NCBI GenBank assembly: GCA_002299005.1
Contig: DBMZ01000139.1
Coordinates: forward strand, 12,224 to 18,802
From: Alphaproteobacteria bacterium UBA685
Lineage (GTDB): Bacteria; Pseudomonadota; Alphaproteobacteria; Puniceispirillales; Puniceispirillaceae
Length of the DNA: 6,579 nucleotides
Direction of reading: 5' to 3'
The notes beneath the pieces are model-generated. The model saw only the letters and a program-made list of their open reading frames with translations. It ran no database searches and was not told the DNA's origin. The translations under genes were made by a program, and so were the position numbers. Positions 1-6,310 of this stretch are shown here, piece by piece (position 1 is the first letter of the stretch; each line of letters starts with the position of its first letter).

Positions 1-38
1 GGCTTATTTTGCGATTAGTCCCATAAAATATAGGCCAC

Positions 39-68
39 AAAAACCGATGGGGCCCGTTGGGCCCCATC
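39..68 (-). terminator. Rho-independent terminator of the rplT transcript
   Basis: A perfect 10-bp inverted repeat (46-55 with 59-68, loop 56-58) is almost entirely G+C. Read on the minus strand it is followed by two G bases and a run of five T (39-43). It lies 23 bases beyond the rplT stop codon, so it closes the rpmI-rplT message. The plus strand has no T tract after the hairpin, so it should work in one direction only. The remaining bases 1-38 show no recognisable gene or signal. Confidence 0.9.
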
Positions 69-91
69 TTATCATTAACTATGAATGCTTG

Positions 92-445
92 TTAAGCCGC
101 TTTGCGTGAATGCTCTACAAGAGCTGCAAATGCGTTGGCATCATGAACAGCCAAATCACTTAGCATCTTACGGTCAACCGCGACGCCTGCTTTGTTAAGA
201 CCACCCATCAATGATGAATATGTCATACCATGCAAGCGCGCTGCCGCATTGATACGCTGGATCCACAAAGCGCGGAATTCACGCTTGCGTACGCGGCGAT
301 CGCGATAGGCATATTGGCGGGCTTTATCAACCGCCTGCTTAGCAACACGAATCGTGTTCTTACGGCGACCGTAATAACCTTTCGCTGCTTTGATAACTTT
401 ATTGTGACGTGCGTGAGACGTTACGCCTCTTTTTACTCTAGCCAT
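92..445 (-). CDS. rplT: 50S ribosomal protein L20
   Basis: L20 is an early-binding 23S rRNA protein needed to assemble the large subunit, and in enterics and Bacillus it represses its own operon through the leader. The 117-residue product has the family's usual length. It starts MARVKRGV, followed by the very basic helix region with [12 protein letters not shown] (about 22-33) and the [13 protein letters not shown] segment (about 58-70) typical of L20. The globular C-terminal half includes [13 protein letters not shown] (about 76-88). The start ATG has a strong AGAGGAGA Shine-Dalgarno (453-460) that touches the rpmI stop codon, leaving a 14-base gap, so translational coupling with rpmI is likely. 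Terminator 39-68 follows directly. Identification is secure. Confidence 0.98.
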   Translation of the reverse strand: MARVKRGVTSHARHNKVIKAAKGYYGRRKNTIRVAKQAVDKARQYAYRDRRVRKREFRALWIQRINAAARLHGMTYSSLMGGLNKAGVAVDRKMLSDLAVHDANAFAALVEHSRKAA

Positions 446-459
446 TTATAAGTCTCCTC

Positions 460-657
460 TTAAGCGTAAGGTAGAAAACGTTTAACGATACGCGCATCAG
501 CAGCACAAAGAATCATTGTACCACGTGCTTGACGTTTCATTTTCTGTGAACGGCGACGGAGATTGTGGCTCAGGAAAGCAGCAGAACCGCGTACTTTGCC
601 ATTTGCAGTCAAACGGAAGCGTTTTTTCGCCCCGCTTTTGGTCTTCATTTTGGGCAT
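460..657 (-). CDS. rpmI: 50S ribosomal protein L35
   Basis: This is a small basic 50S subunit protein of 65 residues, the standard length. It opens with the family signature MPKMKTKSGAKKRF and ends in the conserved acidic/basic tail ADARIVKRFLPYA. In between, RGSAAFLSHNLRRRS and KRQARGTM match the usual rRNA-contacting basic stretch. The ATG is preceded by GTGAGGAT (661-668), with GAGG five bases from the start. It lies immediately upstream of rplT in the universal L35-L20 order and is separated from infC by 155 bases that contain a candidate promoter and a structured leader. The pair is therefore probably controlled separately from infC. Identification is secure. Confidence 0.98.
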   Translation of the reverse strand: MPKMKTKSGAKKRFRLTANGKVRGSAAFLSHNLRRRSQKMKRQARGTMILCAADARIVKRFLPYA

Positions 658-763
658 TTCATCCTCACTTTAATCAAGGGTTTTGGCTGATATTCAACCA
701 TCATTCAACCAGTCAGGCAGCCCTTATAACTTCGCCCGAACCGGTGGTGATTCTAATTCATCG
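658..763 (-). promoter_or_regulatory. Candidate rpmI-rplT leader RNA (possible L20 autoregulatory site)
   Basis: About 105 nt separate the predicted transcription start (near 763) from the rpmI ATG. Read on the minus strand, AAGGG (725-721) can pair with CCCUU (680-676). Stacked inside, CUG (720-718) can pair with CAG (689-687), or alternatively GGCUG (722-718) with CAGCC (689-685). The enclosed loop carries the tandem UGGUUGAAU repeat, and the stem ends just before the Shine-Dalgarno. In E. coli and Bacillus subtilis, L20 binds such a leader and represses rpmI-rplT. Sequence identity with those leaders is not visible, so the role is inferred from position and pairing potential. Confidence 0.4.
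692..711 (-). repeat. Tandem 9-nt direct repeat in the rpmI leader
   Basis: ATTCAACCA occurs at 692-700 and again at 703-711, an 11-base period. On the transcribed strand this reads UGGUUGAAU twice. It sits in the loop of the possible long-range leader stem, upstream of rpmI and outside any gene I support. It could be a duplicated protein- or RNA-binding element, or chance. Confidence 0.7.
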
Positions 764-769
764 GTGCTT

Positions 770-798
770 TGTATAGTCGCAACTGGCGGCAAAAGCAA
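770..798 (-). promoter_or_regulatory. Candidate sigma70-type promoter for rpmI-rplT
   Basis: On the minus strand TTGCTT (-35, 793-798) and TATACA (-10, 770-775) are spaced by 17 bases. They lie just past the infC stop, in the only sizeable gap before rpmI. Transcription would begin near 763. No hairpin with a T run follows infC, so read-through from infC probably also contributes. Confidence 0.5.
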
Positions 799-812
799 CC
801 ATTATCACGGTT

Positions 813-1349
813 TTAGCGTGGTGCTATCACCATGATCATTTGGCGGCCTTCCATCTTTGGCATCGCCTCGACCTTTGCGACCTCATCAATCTCGACGCGC
901 ACACGCTCAAGCAGTTGCGCCCCAAGCTCCACATGCGCCATTTCACGGCCACGGAAACGAAGTGTTACCTTGACCTTGTCACCTGCGGCAAGGAATTTAT
1001 TCACAGCGCGCATTTTGACCTGATAATCATGATCATCAATATTTGGGCGCAGTTTGATTTCTTTCACCTCAATGATTTTTTGCTTTTTACGCGCTTCATT
1101 GGCACGCTTTTGCGCTTGGTATTTGAATTTACCATAATCAAGGATTTTGCAAACTGGCGGCTCAGCATTTGGCTGCAACTCAACCAAATCAAGCCCTGCT
1201 TCCATAGCTTTCTCTAGTGCTTCATTAATTGTTAAAACACCCAATTGTTCGCCTTCTGCATCAATACATCTGACTGAGGCAGACCGAATGGCTTCATTAA
1301 TACGCGGGCCAGAACTGGTTGGCATCGCATCTTGTCGTGAACGTGCTAT
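813..1349 (-). CDS. infC: Translation initiation factor IF-3, AUA start
   Basis: IF-3 binds the 30S subunit, blocks premature 50S joining and proofreads the start codon and initiator tRNA. The product has the N-terminal domain ([10 protein letters not shown] to [21 protein letters not shown]), the lysine-rich linker ([12 protein letters not shown]) and the C-terminal 30S-binding domain with [11 protein letters not shown] and RFRGREMAH. The first in-frame ATG is at 1325 (170 residues) and has no ribosome-binding site. Eight codons upstream lies ATA (1347-1349), six bases after AGGAG, followed by codons for ARSRQDA and then MPTSS. An in-frame TAG at 1359-1361 and the absence of any ATG, GTG or TTG between leave ATA as the best start (178 residues). 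IF-3 genes elsewhere use rare AUU or AUA starts. If the short form is correct, the gene is 813-1325. Confidence 0.93.
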   Translation of the reverse strand: MARSRQDAMPTSSGPRINEAIRSASVRCIDAEGEQLGVLTINEALEKAMEAGLDLVELQPNAEPPVCKILDYGKFKYQAQKRANEARKKQKIIEVKEIKLRPNIDDHDYQVKMRAVNKFLAAGDKVKVTLRFRGREMAHVELGAQLLERVRVEIDEVAKVEAMPKMEGRQMIMVIAPR

Positions 1350-1355
1350 GAAACT

Positions 1356-1360
1356 CTCCT
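1356..1360 (-). promoter_or_regulatory. infC ribosome-binding site that selects the ATA start
   Basis: A strong AGGAG lies six bases before ATA 1349 but 30 bases before ATG 1325. The stretch directly ahead of the ATG shows no Shine-Dalgarno. This is the main evidence for the non-canonical start of infC. Confidence 0.75.
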
Positions 1361-1386
1361 ATATATTATTTCATCTCATGATGGCT

Positions 1387-1409
1387 CTATTGGCGCTTTT
1401 ACGCCATAG
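1387..1409 (-). promoter_or_regulatory. Hairpin in the infC 5' leader
   Basis: Bases 1387-1390 pair with 1406-1409 and 1392-1395 with 1402-1405. This gives an 8-bp stem with one bulged base (1391) and a 6-nt loop. It lies between the candidate promoter and the infC ribosome-binding site. No T run follows on the minus strand, so it is not a terminator. A role in message stability or infC control is possible but unproven. Confidence 0.35.
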
Positions 1410-1415
1410 GCCCAT

Positions 1416-1443
1416 ATTAAACCGTTTCTATCTTTAATCACAA
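1416..1443 (-). promoter_or_regulatory. Candidate promoter for infC
   Basis: In the 118-base thrS-infC gap the minus strand shows TTGTGA (-35, 1438-1443), a 16-base spacer and TTTAAT (-10, 1416-1421, five of six consensus bases). This would give infC a promoter in addition to read-through from thrS, as in E. coli. Two weak boxes alone are modest evidence. Confidence 0.35.
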
Positions 1444-1467
1444 ATTCAGAAAAACTCAAGCCATGCG

Positions 1468-3393
1468 CTAGTTTTTGCGCAAATCAGGAGCAATTGCCTC
1501 TTCTGCAATCGCTGCCATCGCCTCTGCTAGTGGCAAGATTGTCTGTTCTTGCGAGCCAAGACGACGAATTGCCACCGTGCCAGCCTCTGCTTCACGCTCA
1601 CCAACCGCGATAATCACAGGAATTTTGCCTGTGCTATGCTCTCTGATTTTATAGCCGATTTTCTCGTTTCTTGTGTCAATCTCAACGCGCAGACCAGCAT
1701 CTTTTGCCGCCTCAACCACCGCATTCGCATAGTCATTTGCCGCCGCTGTGATAGGCGCAACCACAATCTGTACAGGTGACAGCCATAAAGGCATACGGCC
1801 TGCATATTGCTCAATCAGAATGCCAATCCAGCGTTCCATAGAGCCCAAAATAGCGCGGTGCAACATCACAGGTCTGTGACGATTACCATCTTCGCCGACA
1901 TATTCAGCGTCAAGGCGTTCAGGCAGGACAAAATCCACCTGCAAAGTGCCACATTGCCAGTCACGACCGATCGCATCTGTCAGCACAAATTCAAGCTTTG
2001 GCCCATAAAACGCGCCCTCACCCGGGTTCAGCTTTGTCTCTAGCTTTGCCGCCTTAGTGGCATCTGTCAGCGCCGCCTCAGCCTTGTCCCACACAGCGTC
2101 TTCACCAGCACGCACCTCTGGGCGGTCAGAGAATTTCACGCGAATATCGCTAAAGCCGAAATCCTTATAAACATCTTGCAACAGGCTACAGAAAGCCACT
2201 GATTCAGATGTGATTTGATCTTCGGTACAGAAAATATGCGCATCATCTTGGGTAAAAGCACGCACACGCATAATGCCATGCAAAGCACCTGATGGCTCAT
2301 TACGGTGACAGCTACCAAATTCAGCCATACGCATCGGCAAATCACGATAGGATTTAACCCCTTGGCGATAAATCTGCACATGACCCGGGCAATTCATCGG
2401 CTTAAGAGCCAGCGTGCGATCATCTTCAGAATTCGCCGTGAACATATTCTCACCGAACTTGTCCCAATGGCCTGAGGCTTCCCATAGGCTGCGGTCAATC
2501 AATTGGGGTGTTTTCACCTCATGATAGCCCGCCGCATCAAGACGACGACGCATATAGCTTTCAATCTCGCGATATAAAACCCAGCCGCGCGGGTGCCAGA
2601 AAACAGACCCTGTCGCCTCTTCTTGCATATGGAAGAAATCAAGCGCCCGGCCAAGCTTTCTGTGGTCACGCTTCTCAGCCTCTTCAAGCATGTGAAGATA
2701 GGCGGCCAAATCCTTATCGGTCAGCCATGCGGTACCATAGATACGCTGTAGCATCGGATTATTCGAATCACCGCGCCAATAAGCGCCGGCAACCTTCATC
2801 AATTTAAACGCATGACCAGCCTTGCCTGTTGAAGCCAAATGCGGGCCACGGCACAGATCAATGAACTTACCTTGTGTATAATGGCTAACAGTCTCACCTT
2901 GCGGGATAGCTTCGACAAGCTCAACCTTGAAGGGTTCATTCTTTTCTTTGTAAAAAGCGACCGCCTCATCTCTTGTCCATGTGCCTCTGATGATGGTCTC
3001 ATCTCTGTCGACAATCTCATGCATGCGTGCTTCGATGGCTTCTAGATCTTCTGGTGTGAAGCTCTCTTCACGGAAGAAATCATAGTAAAAGCCATTTTCA
3101 ATCGCCGGGCCAATGGTCACTTGTGTCTCAGGGAAAAGCTCTAGCACGGCCTCTGCCATGATATGTGCGCAATCATGGCGCACCAACTCAAGCGCTTCTT
3201 CATCACGGTTTGTGATAAGGCGCAGCGCGGCATCTTCTTCAATCGGGCGCGTCAAATCCCATTCAGCGTCATTCACAAAGGCGCCCATCGCCGCCTTGGC
3301 AAGGCCTGCCCCAATAGATGCCGCCACATCATAAGGTGTAACCGCATCATCAAATTGTTTAACTGAACCATCAGGCAGTGAAATCGCTGGCAT
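1468..3393 (-). CDS. thrS: Threonine--tRNA ligase
   Basis: This cytoplasmic class II synthetase charges tRNA-Thr and hydrolyses mischarged Ser-tRNA-Thr. At 641 residues it is full length. The domains in order are TGS (about 1-62) and the editing domain (about 65-225), with its metal-like site residues all present: H73 and H77 (HDCAH), C181 and H185 (CRGPH). Next comes the class II catalytic core (about 240-535) with motif 2 ([11 protein letters not shown] to [11 protein letters not shown]) and motif 3 ([11 protein letters not shown]), including zinc ligands C335, H386 and H512. The C-terminal anticodon-binding domain is about 536-641. The ribosome-binding site is weak: GGATAAG, with GGAT 11 bases from the ATG. 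thrS sits upstream of infC in the same direction without a convincing terminator between them. Identification is secure. Confidence 0.98.
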   Translation of the reverse strand: MPAISLPDGSVKQFDDAVTPYDVAASIGAGLAKAAMGAFVNDAEWDLTRPIEEDAALRLITNRDEEALELVRHDCAHIMAEAVLELFPETQVTIGPAIENGFYYDFFREESFTPEDLEAIEARMHEIVDRDETIIRGTWTRDEAVAFYKEKNEPFKVELVEAIPQGETVSHYTQGKFIDLCRGPHLASTGKAGHAFKLMKVAGAYWRGDSNNPMLQRIYGTAWLTDKDLAAYLHMLEEAEKRDHRKLGRALDFFHMQEEATGSVFWHPRGWVLYREIESYMRRRLDAAGYHEVKTPQLIDRSLWEASGHWDKFGENMFTANSEDDRTLALKPMNCPGHVQIYRQGVKSYRDLPMRMAEFGSCHRNEPSGALHGIMRVRAFTQDDAHIFCTEDQITSESVAFCSLLQDVYKDFGFSDIRVKFSDRPEVRAGEDAVWDKAEAALTDATKAAKLETKLNPGEGAFYGPKLEFVLTDAIGRDWQCGTLQVDFVLPERLDAEYVGEDGNRHRPVMLHRAILGSMERWIGILIEQYAGRMPLWLSPVQIVVAPITAAANDYANAVVEAAKDAGLRVEIDTRNEKIGYKIREHSTGKIPVIIAVGEREAEAGTVAIRRLGSQEQTILPLAEAMAAIAEEAIAPDLRKN

Positions 3394-3444
3394 AATTTAT
3401 ACTTATCCGCATTAATCTTGGTGTTGATATTTTTTATCGCTCAC

Positions 3445-3473
3445 AATCTATAAAAGATAACGCCATAAAACAA
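3445..3473 (-). promoter_or_regulatory. Weak candidate promoter for thrS
   Basis: In the 143-base gap after the glycosyltransferase, the minus strand has TTGTTT (3468-3473) followed at 17 bases by TAGATT (3445-3450), or at 15 bases by TATAGA (3447-3452). Neither pair is close to ideal. The gap size and AT-richness support a promoter here, but the exact boxes are uncertain. No T-box-like leader is recognisable. Confidence 0.3.
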
Positions 3474-3536
3474 GTCAGGGGGGCTATTTCCCTCTTTAGA
3501 GAGTTTCTTTTACGCTTCATGCGCTTATGCGCCGCT

Positions 3537-4673
3537 TTATTTCAAAAGCGTCTGATAGATAGCAATTGTTTTGGCGCACATCGTCTCGATTGTGAATGAT
3601 TCTTCAATATGTTCGCGCGCCGTCTGGGCAAATTTCTTGCGTTGGCGCGGGCCTAGATCAAGCGCTTGCTGGATTTTCTTCGCCAAGCTAGCCTCATCTT
3701 TTGGCGTCGCAAGAAAGCCTGTCACGCCATCTGTGATAGATTCGCACGCACCGCCATGGTCAAACGCCACCACAGGCCGCCCCATCGCTTGCGCTTCAAT
3801 CGCCACACGCCCAAAAGGCTCTGGCTCAATTGACGGCATCACAACCACATCTGCCAGCATCATAGAGGCCGGCATATCAGACGAAGCACGGGCCAAGCGA
3901 ACCATCGATTCAAGGCCTAATTTACGCACAAGCTCATCAATATGATTATAGAATTTCTGATTTGCATCAGCGATACCAAGCAAGACAAGTGTGAAATCTC
4001 GTGATGGCATTTTTGCGATTGCGCGCAATAAAACCTCATGGCCTTTCCACGCGGTAGGACGCGCCGGCATCATGACAACCGCCTTATCATCTGGCAGGGC
4101 AAGACGTACCGCCTCATTGATGGTGCGCCCTTGCTTCACGGCTGAGGCATCGAAATAGCCATCATCCACACCGCGATGAATCACCGTCATTTTGTCTGTC
4201 ATATCAAATTTGCGGAAATGTGTTTCAATCTGGTCTTTGATAAAATCAGAAATCGCAATCACATGATCAGCCCGCAACATCTTGCCATTATAAAAGCGCT
4301 TAAGAAAACTCGTTGTGCCGAATTTTCCGTGAATGGTCGAGATGGTTGCAAGGCCAAGAGCCTTTGCCGCAGGAAGCGCAATCCATGCAGGCGCACGCGA
4401 GCGCACATGTACGATATCCACCCCATGTTCAACCAAAGCGCGGCGCACATCACGCCTCACACGGCCCCATTTCAGGATATTCTTTGAATGAACGGGCAAT
4501 TTGACATGCGTTGCGCCAATACGCTGAAGCTGTGATTCAAGATGGCCACCATTACTAATGACCACAGCCTTACCACCTGCCGCGATAATCGCCTTTGCCA
4601 CTTCCACCGTGCCACGCTCTACCCCGCCCAAATGCAGGGCTGGCAAAATCTGCGCAATCACAGGCTGGCGCAT
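3537..4673 (-). CDS. GT4-family glycosyltransferase
   Basis: This is a predicted retaining, GT-B fold sugar transferase using a nucleotide-sugar donor, likely peripheral on the inner membrane and acting on lipopolysaccharide, capsule or exopolysaccharide. Acceptor and sugar are unknown. In the 378-residue form the acceptor-side glycine loop is LHLGGVERG (about 13-21). HRGVDDGYF (166-174) leads into the donor domain, ARPTAWKGHE (204-213) carries the basic donor-phosphate contacts, and EPFGRVAIE gives the GT4 E-x7-E pair (E285, E293). The reading frame stays open to a GTG at 4772, with other ATGs at 4745 and 4721. I chose 4673 because GAGG lies 8 bases before it and the fold begins right after it. 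The GTG lies within a candidate promoter. ATG 4721 (394 residues) is the main alternative. No other polysaccharide genes are in the window. Confidence 0.88.
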   Translation of the reverse strand: MRQPVIAQILPALHLGGVERGTVEVAKAIIAAGGKAVVISNGGHLESQLQRIGATHVKLPVHSKNILKWGRVRRDVRRALVEHGVDIVHVRSRAPAWIALPAAKALGLATISTIHGKFGTTSFLKRFYNGKMLRADHVIAISDFIKDQIETHFRKFDMTDKMTVIHRGVDDGYFDASAVKQGRTINEAVRLALPDDKAVVMMPARPTAWKGHEVLLRAIAKMPSRDFTLVLLGIADANQKFYNHIDELVRKLGLESMVRLARASSDMPASMMLADVVVMPSIEPEPFGRVAIEAQAMGRPVVAFDHGGACESITDGVTGFLATPKDEASLAKKIQQALDLGPRQRKKFAQTAREHIEESFTIETMCAKTIAIYQTLLK

Positions 4674-4724
4674 TGCATCTGCCTCAGATGAAATAGTTTG
4701 CGAAAAGGTGAATTTAGACATTGA

Positions 4725-4735
4725 TTGGTAACCAA
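4725..4735. repeat. Short inverted repeat between divergent genes
   Basis: TTGGT and ACCAA arms flank a single central base. The repeat lies upstream of the plus-strand -35 box and just downstream of the predicted minus-strand transcription start, a usual place for an operator. It is short enough to be chance. Confidence 0.3.
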
Positions 4736-4738
4736 AAA

Positions 4739-4767
4739 GTGGCATGAATAATAATGAGCCGCATAAT
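4739..4767 (+). promoter_or_regulatory. Candidate promoter for the alpha/beta hydrolase
   Basis: GTGGCA (-35, 4739-4744, four of six consensus bases), a 17-base spacer and CATAAT (-10, 4762-4767, five of six) predict transcription from about 4774. That leaves a short leader containing the hydrolase ribosome-binding site. The -10 box overlaps that of the opposing promoter. Confidence 0.4.
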
Positions 4768-4791
4768 AGCACGCCATAAGGTGATATACAA
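4763..4791 (-). promoter_or_regulatory. Candidate promoter for the glycosyltransferase
   Basis: On the minus strand TTGTAT (-35, 4786-4791), a 17-base spacer and TATTAT (-10, 4763-4768, five of six) predict transcription from about 4756. This makes the upstream GTG at 4772 an unlikely start. It supports translation from 4721 or 4673. Confidence 0.4.
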
Positions 4792-4796
4792 AGAGG
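4792..4796 (+). promoter_or_regulatory. Ribosome-binding site of the alpha/beta hydrolase
   Basis: AGAGG ends nine bases before the ATG at 4806. It fixes the start of the hydrolase and abuts the opposing promoter's -35 box. Confidence 0.75.
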
Positions 4797-4805
4797 TAAG
4801 CCATC

Positions 4806-5579
4806 ATGACTGCAGATTTCCTTAACCTAGCTGATGGTCGCAAGCTCGCCTATCTAAAACAAGATGCACAAAAACAAGATAATCAGAGCCCAATAATTGT
4901 GTTTCTGGCAGGACATGGCTCAGACATGTATGGCTCTAAGGCAGAAGCGCTTGCGACTTATTGCGCCGCACATAATCACGGCTTCTTGCGGTTTGATTAT
5001 ACTGGTCACGGCCTTAGCTCTGGCGCTTTTTTAGATGGCACGATTAGCGCTTGGACAGATGATACAAACCAAATTCTTGACCATTTAACAGACGGGCCTG
5101 TGATACTTGTAGGATCTTCGCTTGGCGGCTGGATCATGCTGAATGTTGCCAAGGATAGGGGCGATAAAATTTGCGGGCTTATCGGCATTGCCGCCGCCCC
5201 TGATTTCACCGAAACCCTCATCTGGGACAGCCTTGATGATGACCAAAAGGATATGATGGCACAAGAGGGCGTCATTGCCCTGCCCAACCCTTATGCTGAG
5301 GAAGATGTTATCTATCCCTATGCGCTTATAACAGATGGCCGCGATAATTTATTGCTTGATAAGCCGCTCTCTATTACCTGTCCGATTATCTTGCATCAAG
5401 GGATGGCAGACCATGAGGTGCCGTGGCAGACAGCCTGTCATATCGCAGAAGCCGTGACGTCACAGGATGTAACCTTGAACATCGTGAAATCATCTGGTCA
5501 CCGCTTTTCCTCGGAGGCAGAAATAGCGATGATTATCAGCTCGGTTGAAGATTTGCTAGACCGTCTTAAGACGTCTTAA
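4806..5579 (+). CDS. Alpha/beta hydrolase, ABHD10-like esterase/thioesterase
   Basis: This is a cytoplasmic serine hydrolase of 257 residues with no signal peptide or membrane segment. The catalytic triad is readable: nucleophile S105 in the elbow GSSLGGW (103-109), acid D202 in HQGMADHEVPW, and H232 in SSGHRFS. FLAGHGSDMYGSKA (33-46) forms the oxyanion-hole loop and closely resembles the FLxGxxSDMxGxKA pattern of ABHD10, followed by LRFDYTGHGLSSG (61-73). Mitochondrial ABHD10 is a depalmitoylase and acyl-glucuronide esterase. Alphaproteobacterial relatives exist, but their substrate is, to my knowledge, not established. The gene is the only plus-strand gene here, divergent from the glycosyltransferase, and its stop overlaps the stop of the convergent GST gene. 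The family call is strong and the substrate unknown. Confidence 0.92.
   Translation: MTADFLNLADGRKLAYLKQDAQKQDNQSPIIVFLAGHGSDMYGSKAEALATYCAAHNHGFLRFDYTGHGLSSGAFLDGTISAWTDDTNQILDHLTDGPVILVGSSLGGWIMLNVAKDRGDKICGLIGIAAAPDFTETLIWDSLDDDQKDMMAQEGVIALPNPYAEEDVIYPYALITDGRDNLLLDKPLSITCPIILHQGMADHEVPWQTACHIAEAVTSQDVTLNIVKSSGHRFSSEAEIAMIISSVEDLLDRLKTS
5562..5579. repeat. Nested palindromes and direct repeat at the convergent stop codons
   Basis: CGTCTTAA occurs at 5562-5569 and 5572-5579 (10-base period). The arrangement creates two overlapping perfect palindromes, 12 bp at 5562-5573 and 14 bp at 5566-5579. The second contains both stop codons. They have no loop and no T tract, so they are not a conventional bidirectional terminator. 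Confidence 0.8.
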
Positions 5580-6244
5580 AAATCAAGTTCCGCATAGTCT
5601 TTGGCAGGCGGCATACCGACCAGCCTATCGGCCAGTAATTCACGGAACGATGGGCGTGATTTCATCTTCATATACCATGATTTCATATCAGGATATTTGT
5701 CCCAATCGACATCACCAAAATAATCAAGCATCGACAGATGCGCCGCGCCCGCAAGATCTGCGAGTGTTAATCTGTCACCTGCCAGCCAATCATGGCGGCC
5801 AAGCAACCATTCAAAATATCCGAAATGAATATGCGCATTTGCAATCGCTGTGCGGATGACGTCTGACGAGACCGCTTGGCCTTTTACAAAGCGTTTTGTG
5901 ATCCGCTCTTGGAATAAGGGGGCGCCAACTTCTTTGGTGAATTTGCCATCAAACCAGTCAATCAGACGCCTGACCTCAGCGCGCTCTTCAGGGGTGCCTT
6001 TCAGTAAAAACGCCCCATCTTGTGTCTCTTCAATCCATTCACTTATCACACGCGCGCCGCAATAAACCCCTTGCGCCGCATCATCTAGCACAGGCAATTC
6101 ACCCGCAGGATTTAAGCGCAAGACCACCTCATCACGCTCCCATGGCGCGGCAAGACGCAATTCAACATCTGTTTTATATTCGCCCAGAACTAAGCGGATA
6201 AAGCGTGATGTGGGGGCAAGCGGATAATGATATAAAATGGGCAT
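5576..6244 (-). CDS. Glutathione S-transferase family protein
   Basis: This is a cytosolic GST-fold protein of 222 residues. The N-terminal thioredoxin-like domain is about 1-82, with LYHYPLAPTSRFIR at the active-site turn and the cis-proline loop NPAGELPVL (P51). The all-helical C-terminal domain contains the N-capping motif LTLADLA (T160, D163) and ends in SRPSFRELLADR. Two positions are unusual. The turn reads PLAPTSR where relatives commonly have PLCPFSR, so a cysteine is replaced by A10. The acidic-Ser pair that normally binds the glutathione gamma-glutamyl group appears as G63-A64 (in CGARVISEW). It may be a GST-fold protein with weak or no glutathione transferase activity, and no substrate can be assigned. 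The start is set by the domain edge; no Shine-Dalgarno is visible. Confidence 0.9.
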   Translation of the reverse strand: MPILYHYPLAPTSRFIRLVLGEYKTDVELRLAAPWERDEVVLRLNPAGELPVLDDAAQGVYCGARVISEWIEETQDGAFLLKGTPEERAEVRRLIDWFDGKFTKEVGAPLFQERITKRFVKGQAVSSDVIRTAIANAHIHFGYFEWLLGRHDWLAGDRLTLADLAGAAHLSMLDYFGDVDWDKYPDMKSWYMKMKSRPSFRELLADRLVGMPPAKDYAELDF

Positions 6245-6310
6245 AATAACGCGCGCTATAACCTATAAGTGAACTTCATGGTAACTATGAGCGCAACATT
6301 ACACAGCTTT

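Noticed and set aside
230..451. Plus-strand open frame opposite rplT, and similar long frames opposite infC, thrS, the glycosyltransferase, the hydrolase and GST.
   Set aside because: They lie entirely or mostly within securely identified genes, have low-complexity or unrelated compositions, lack ribosome-binding sites and show no recognisable domains.
516..776. Plus-strand frame of 86 codons running through rpmI and its leader.
   Set aside because: Half of it is antisense to rpmI and the rest crosses the promoter and leader. No ribosome-binding site or family resemblance is evident.
785..840. Possible infC terminator just beyond its stop codon.
   Set aside because: Only a 4-bp CACG/CGTG stem is present and there is no T run, so termination cannot be supported.
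1460..1485. Possible terminator after thrS (TGCGC and GCGCA arms around the stop codon).
   Set aside because: The stem has only five pairs and a long loop. The nearest T tract is about a dozen bases past the stem, so it does not look like an intrinsic terminator.
3481..3536. Possible terminators after the glycosyltransferase (GCGC arms near 3525 and CTCT/AGAG arms near 3495).
   Set aside because: The stems are about four pairs each without a T run on the minus strand, within chance expectation.
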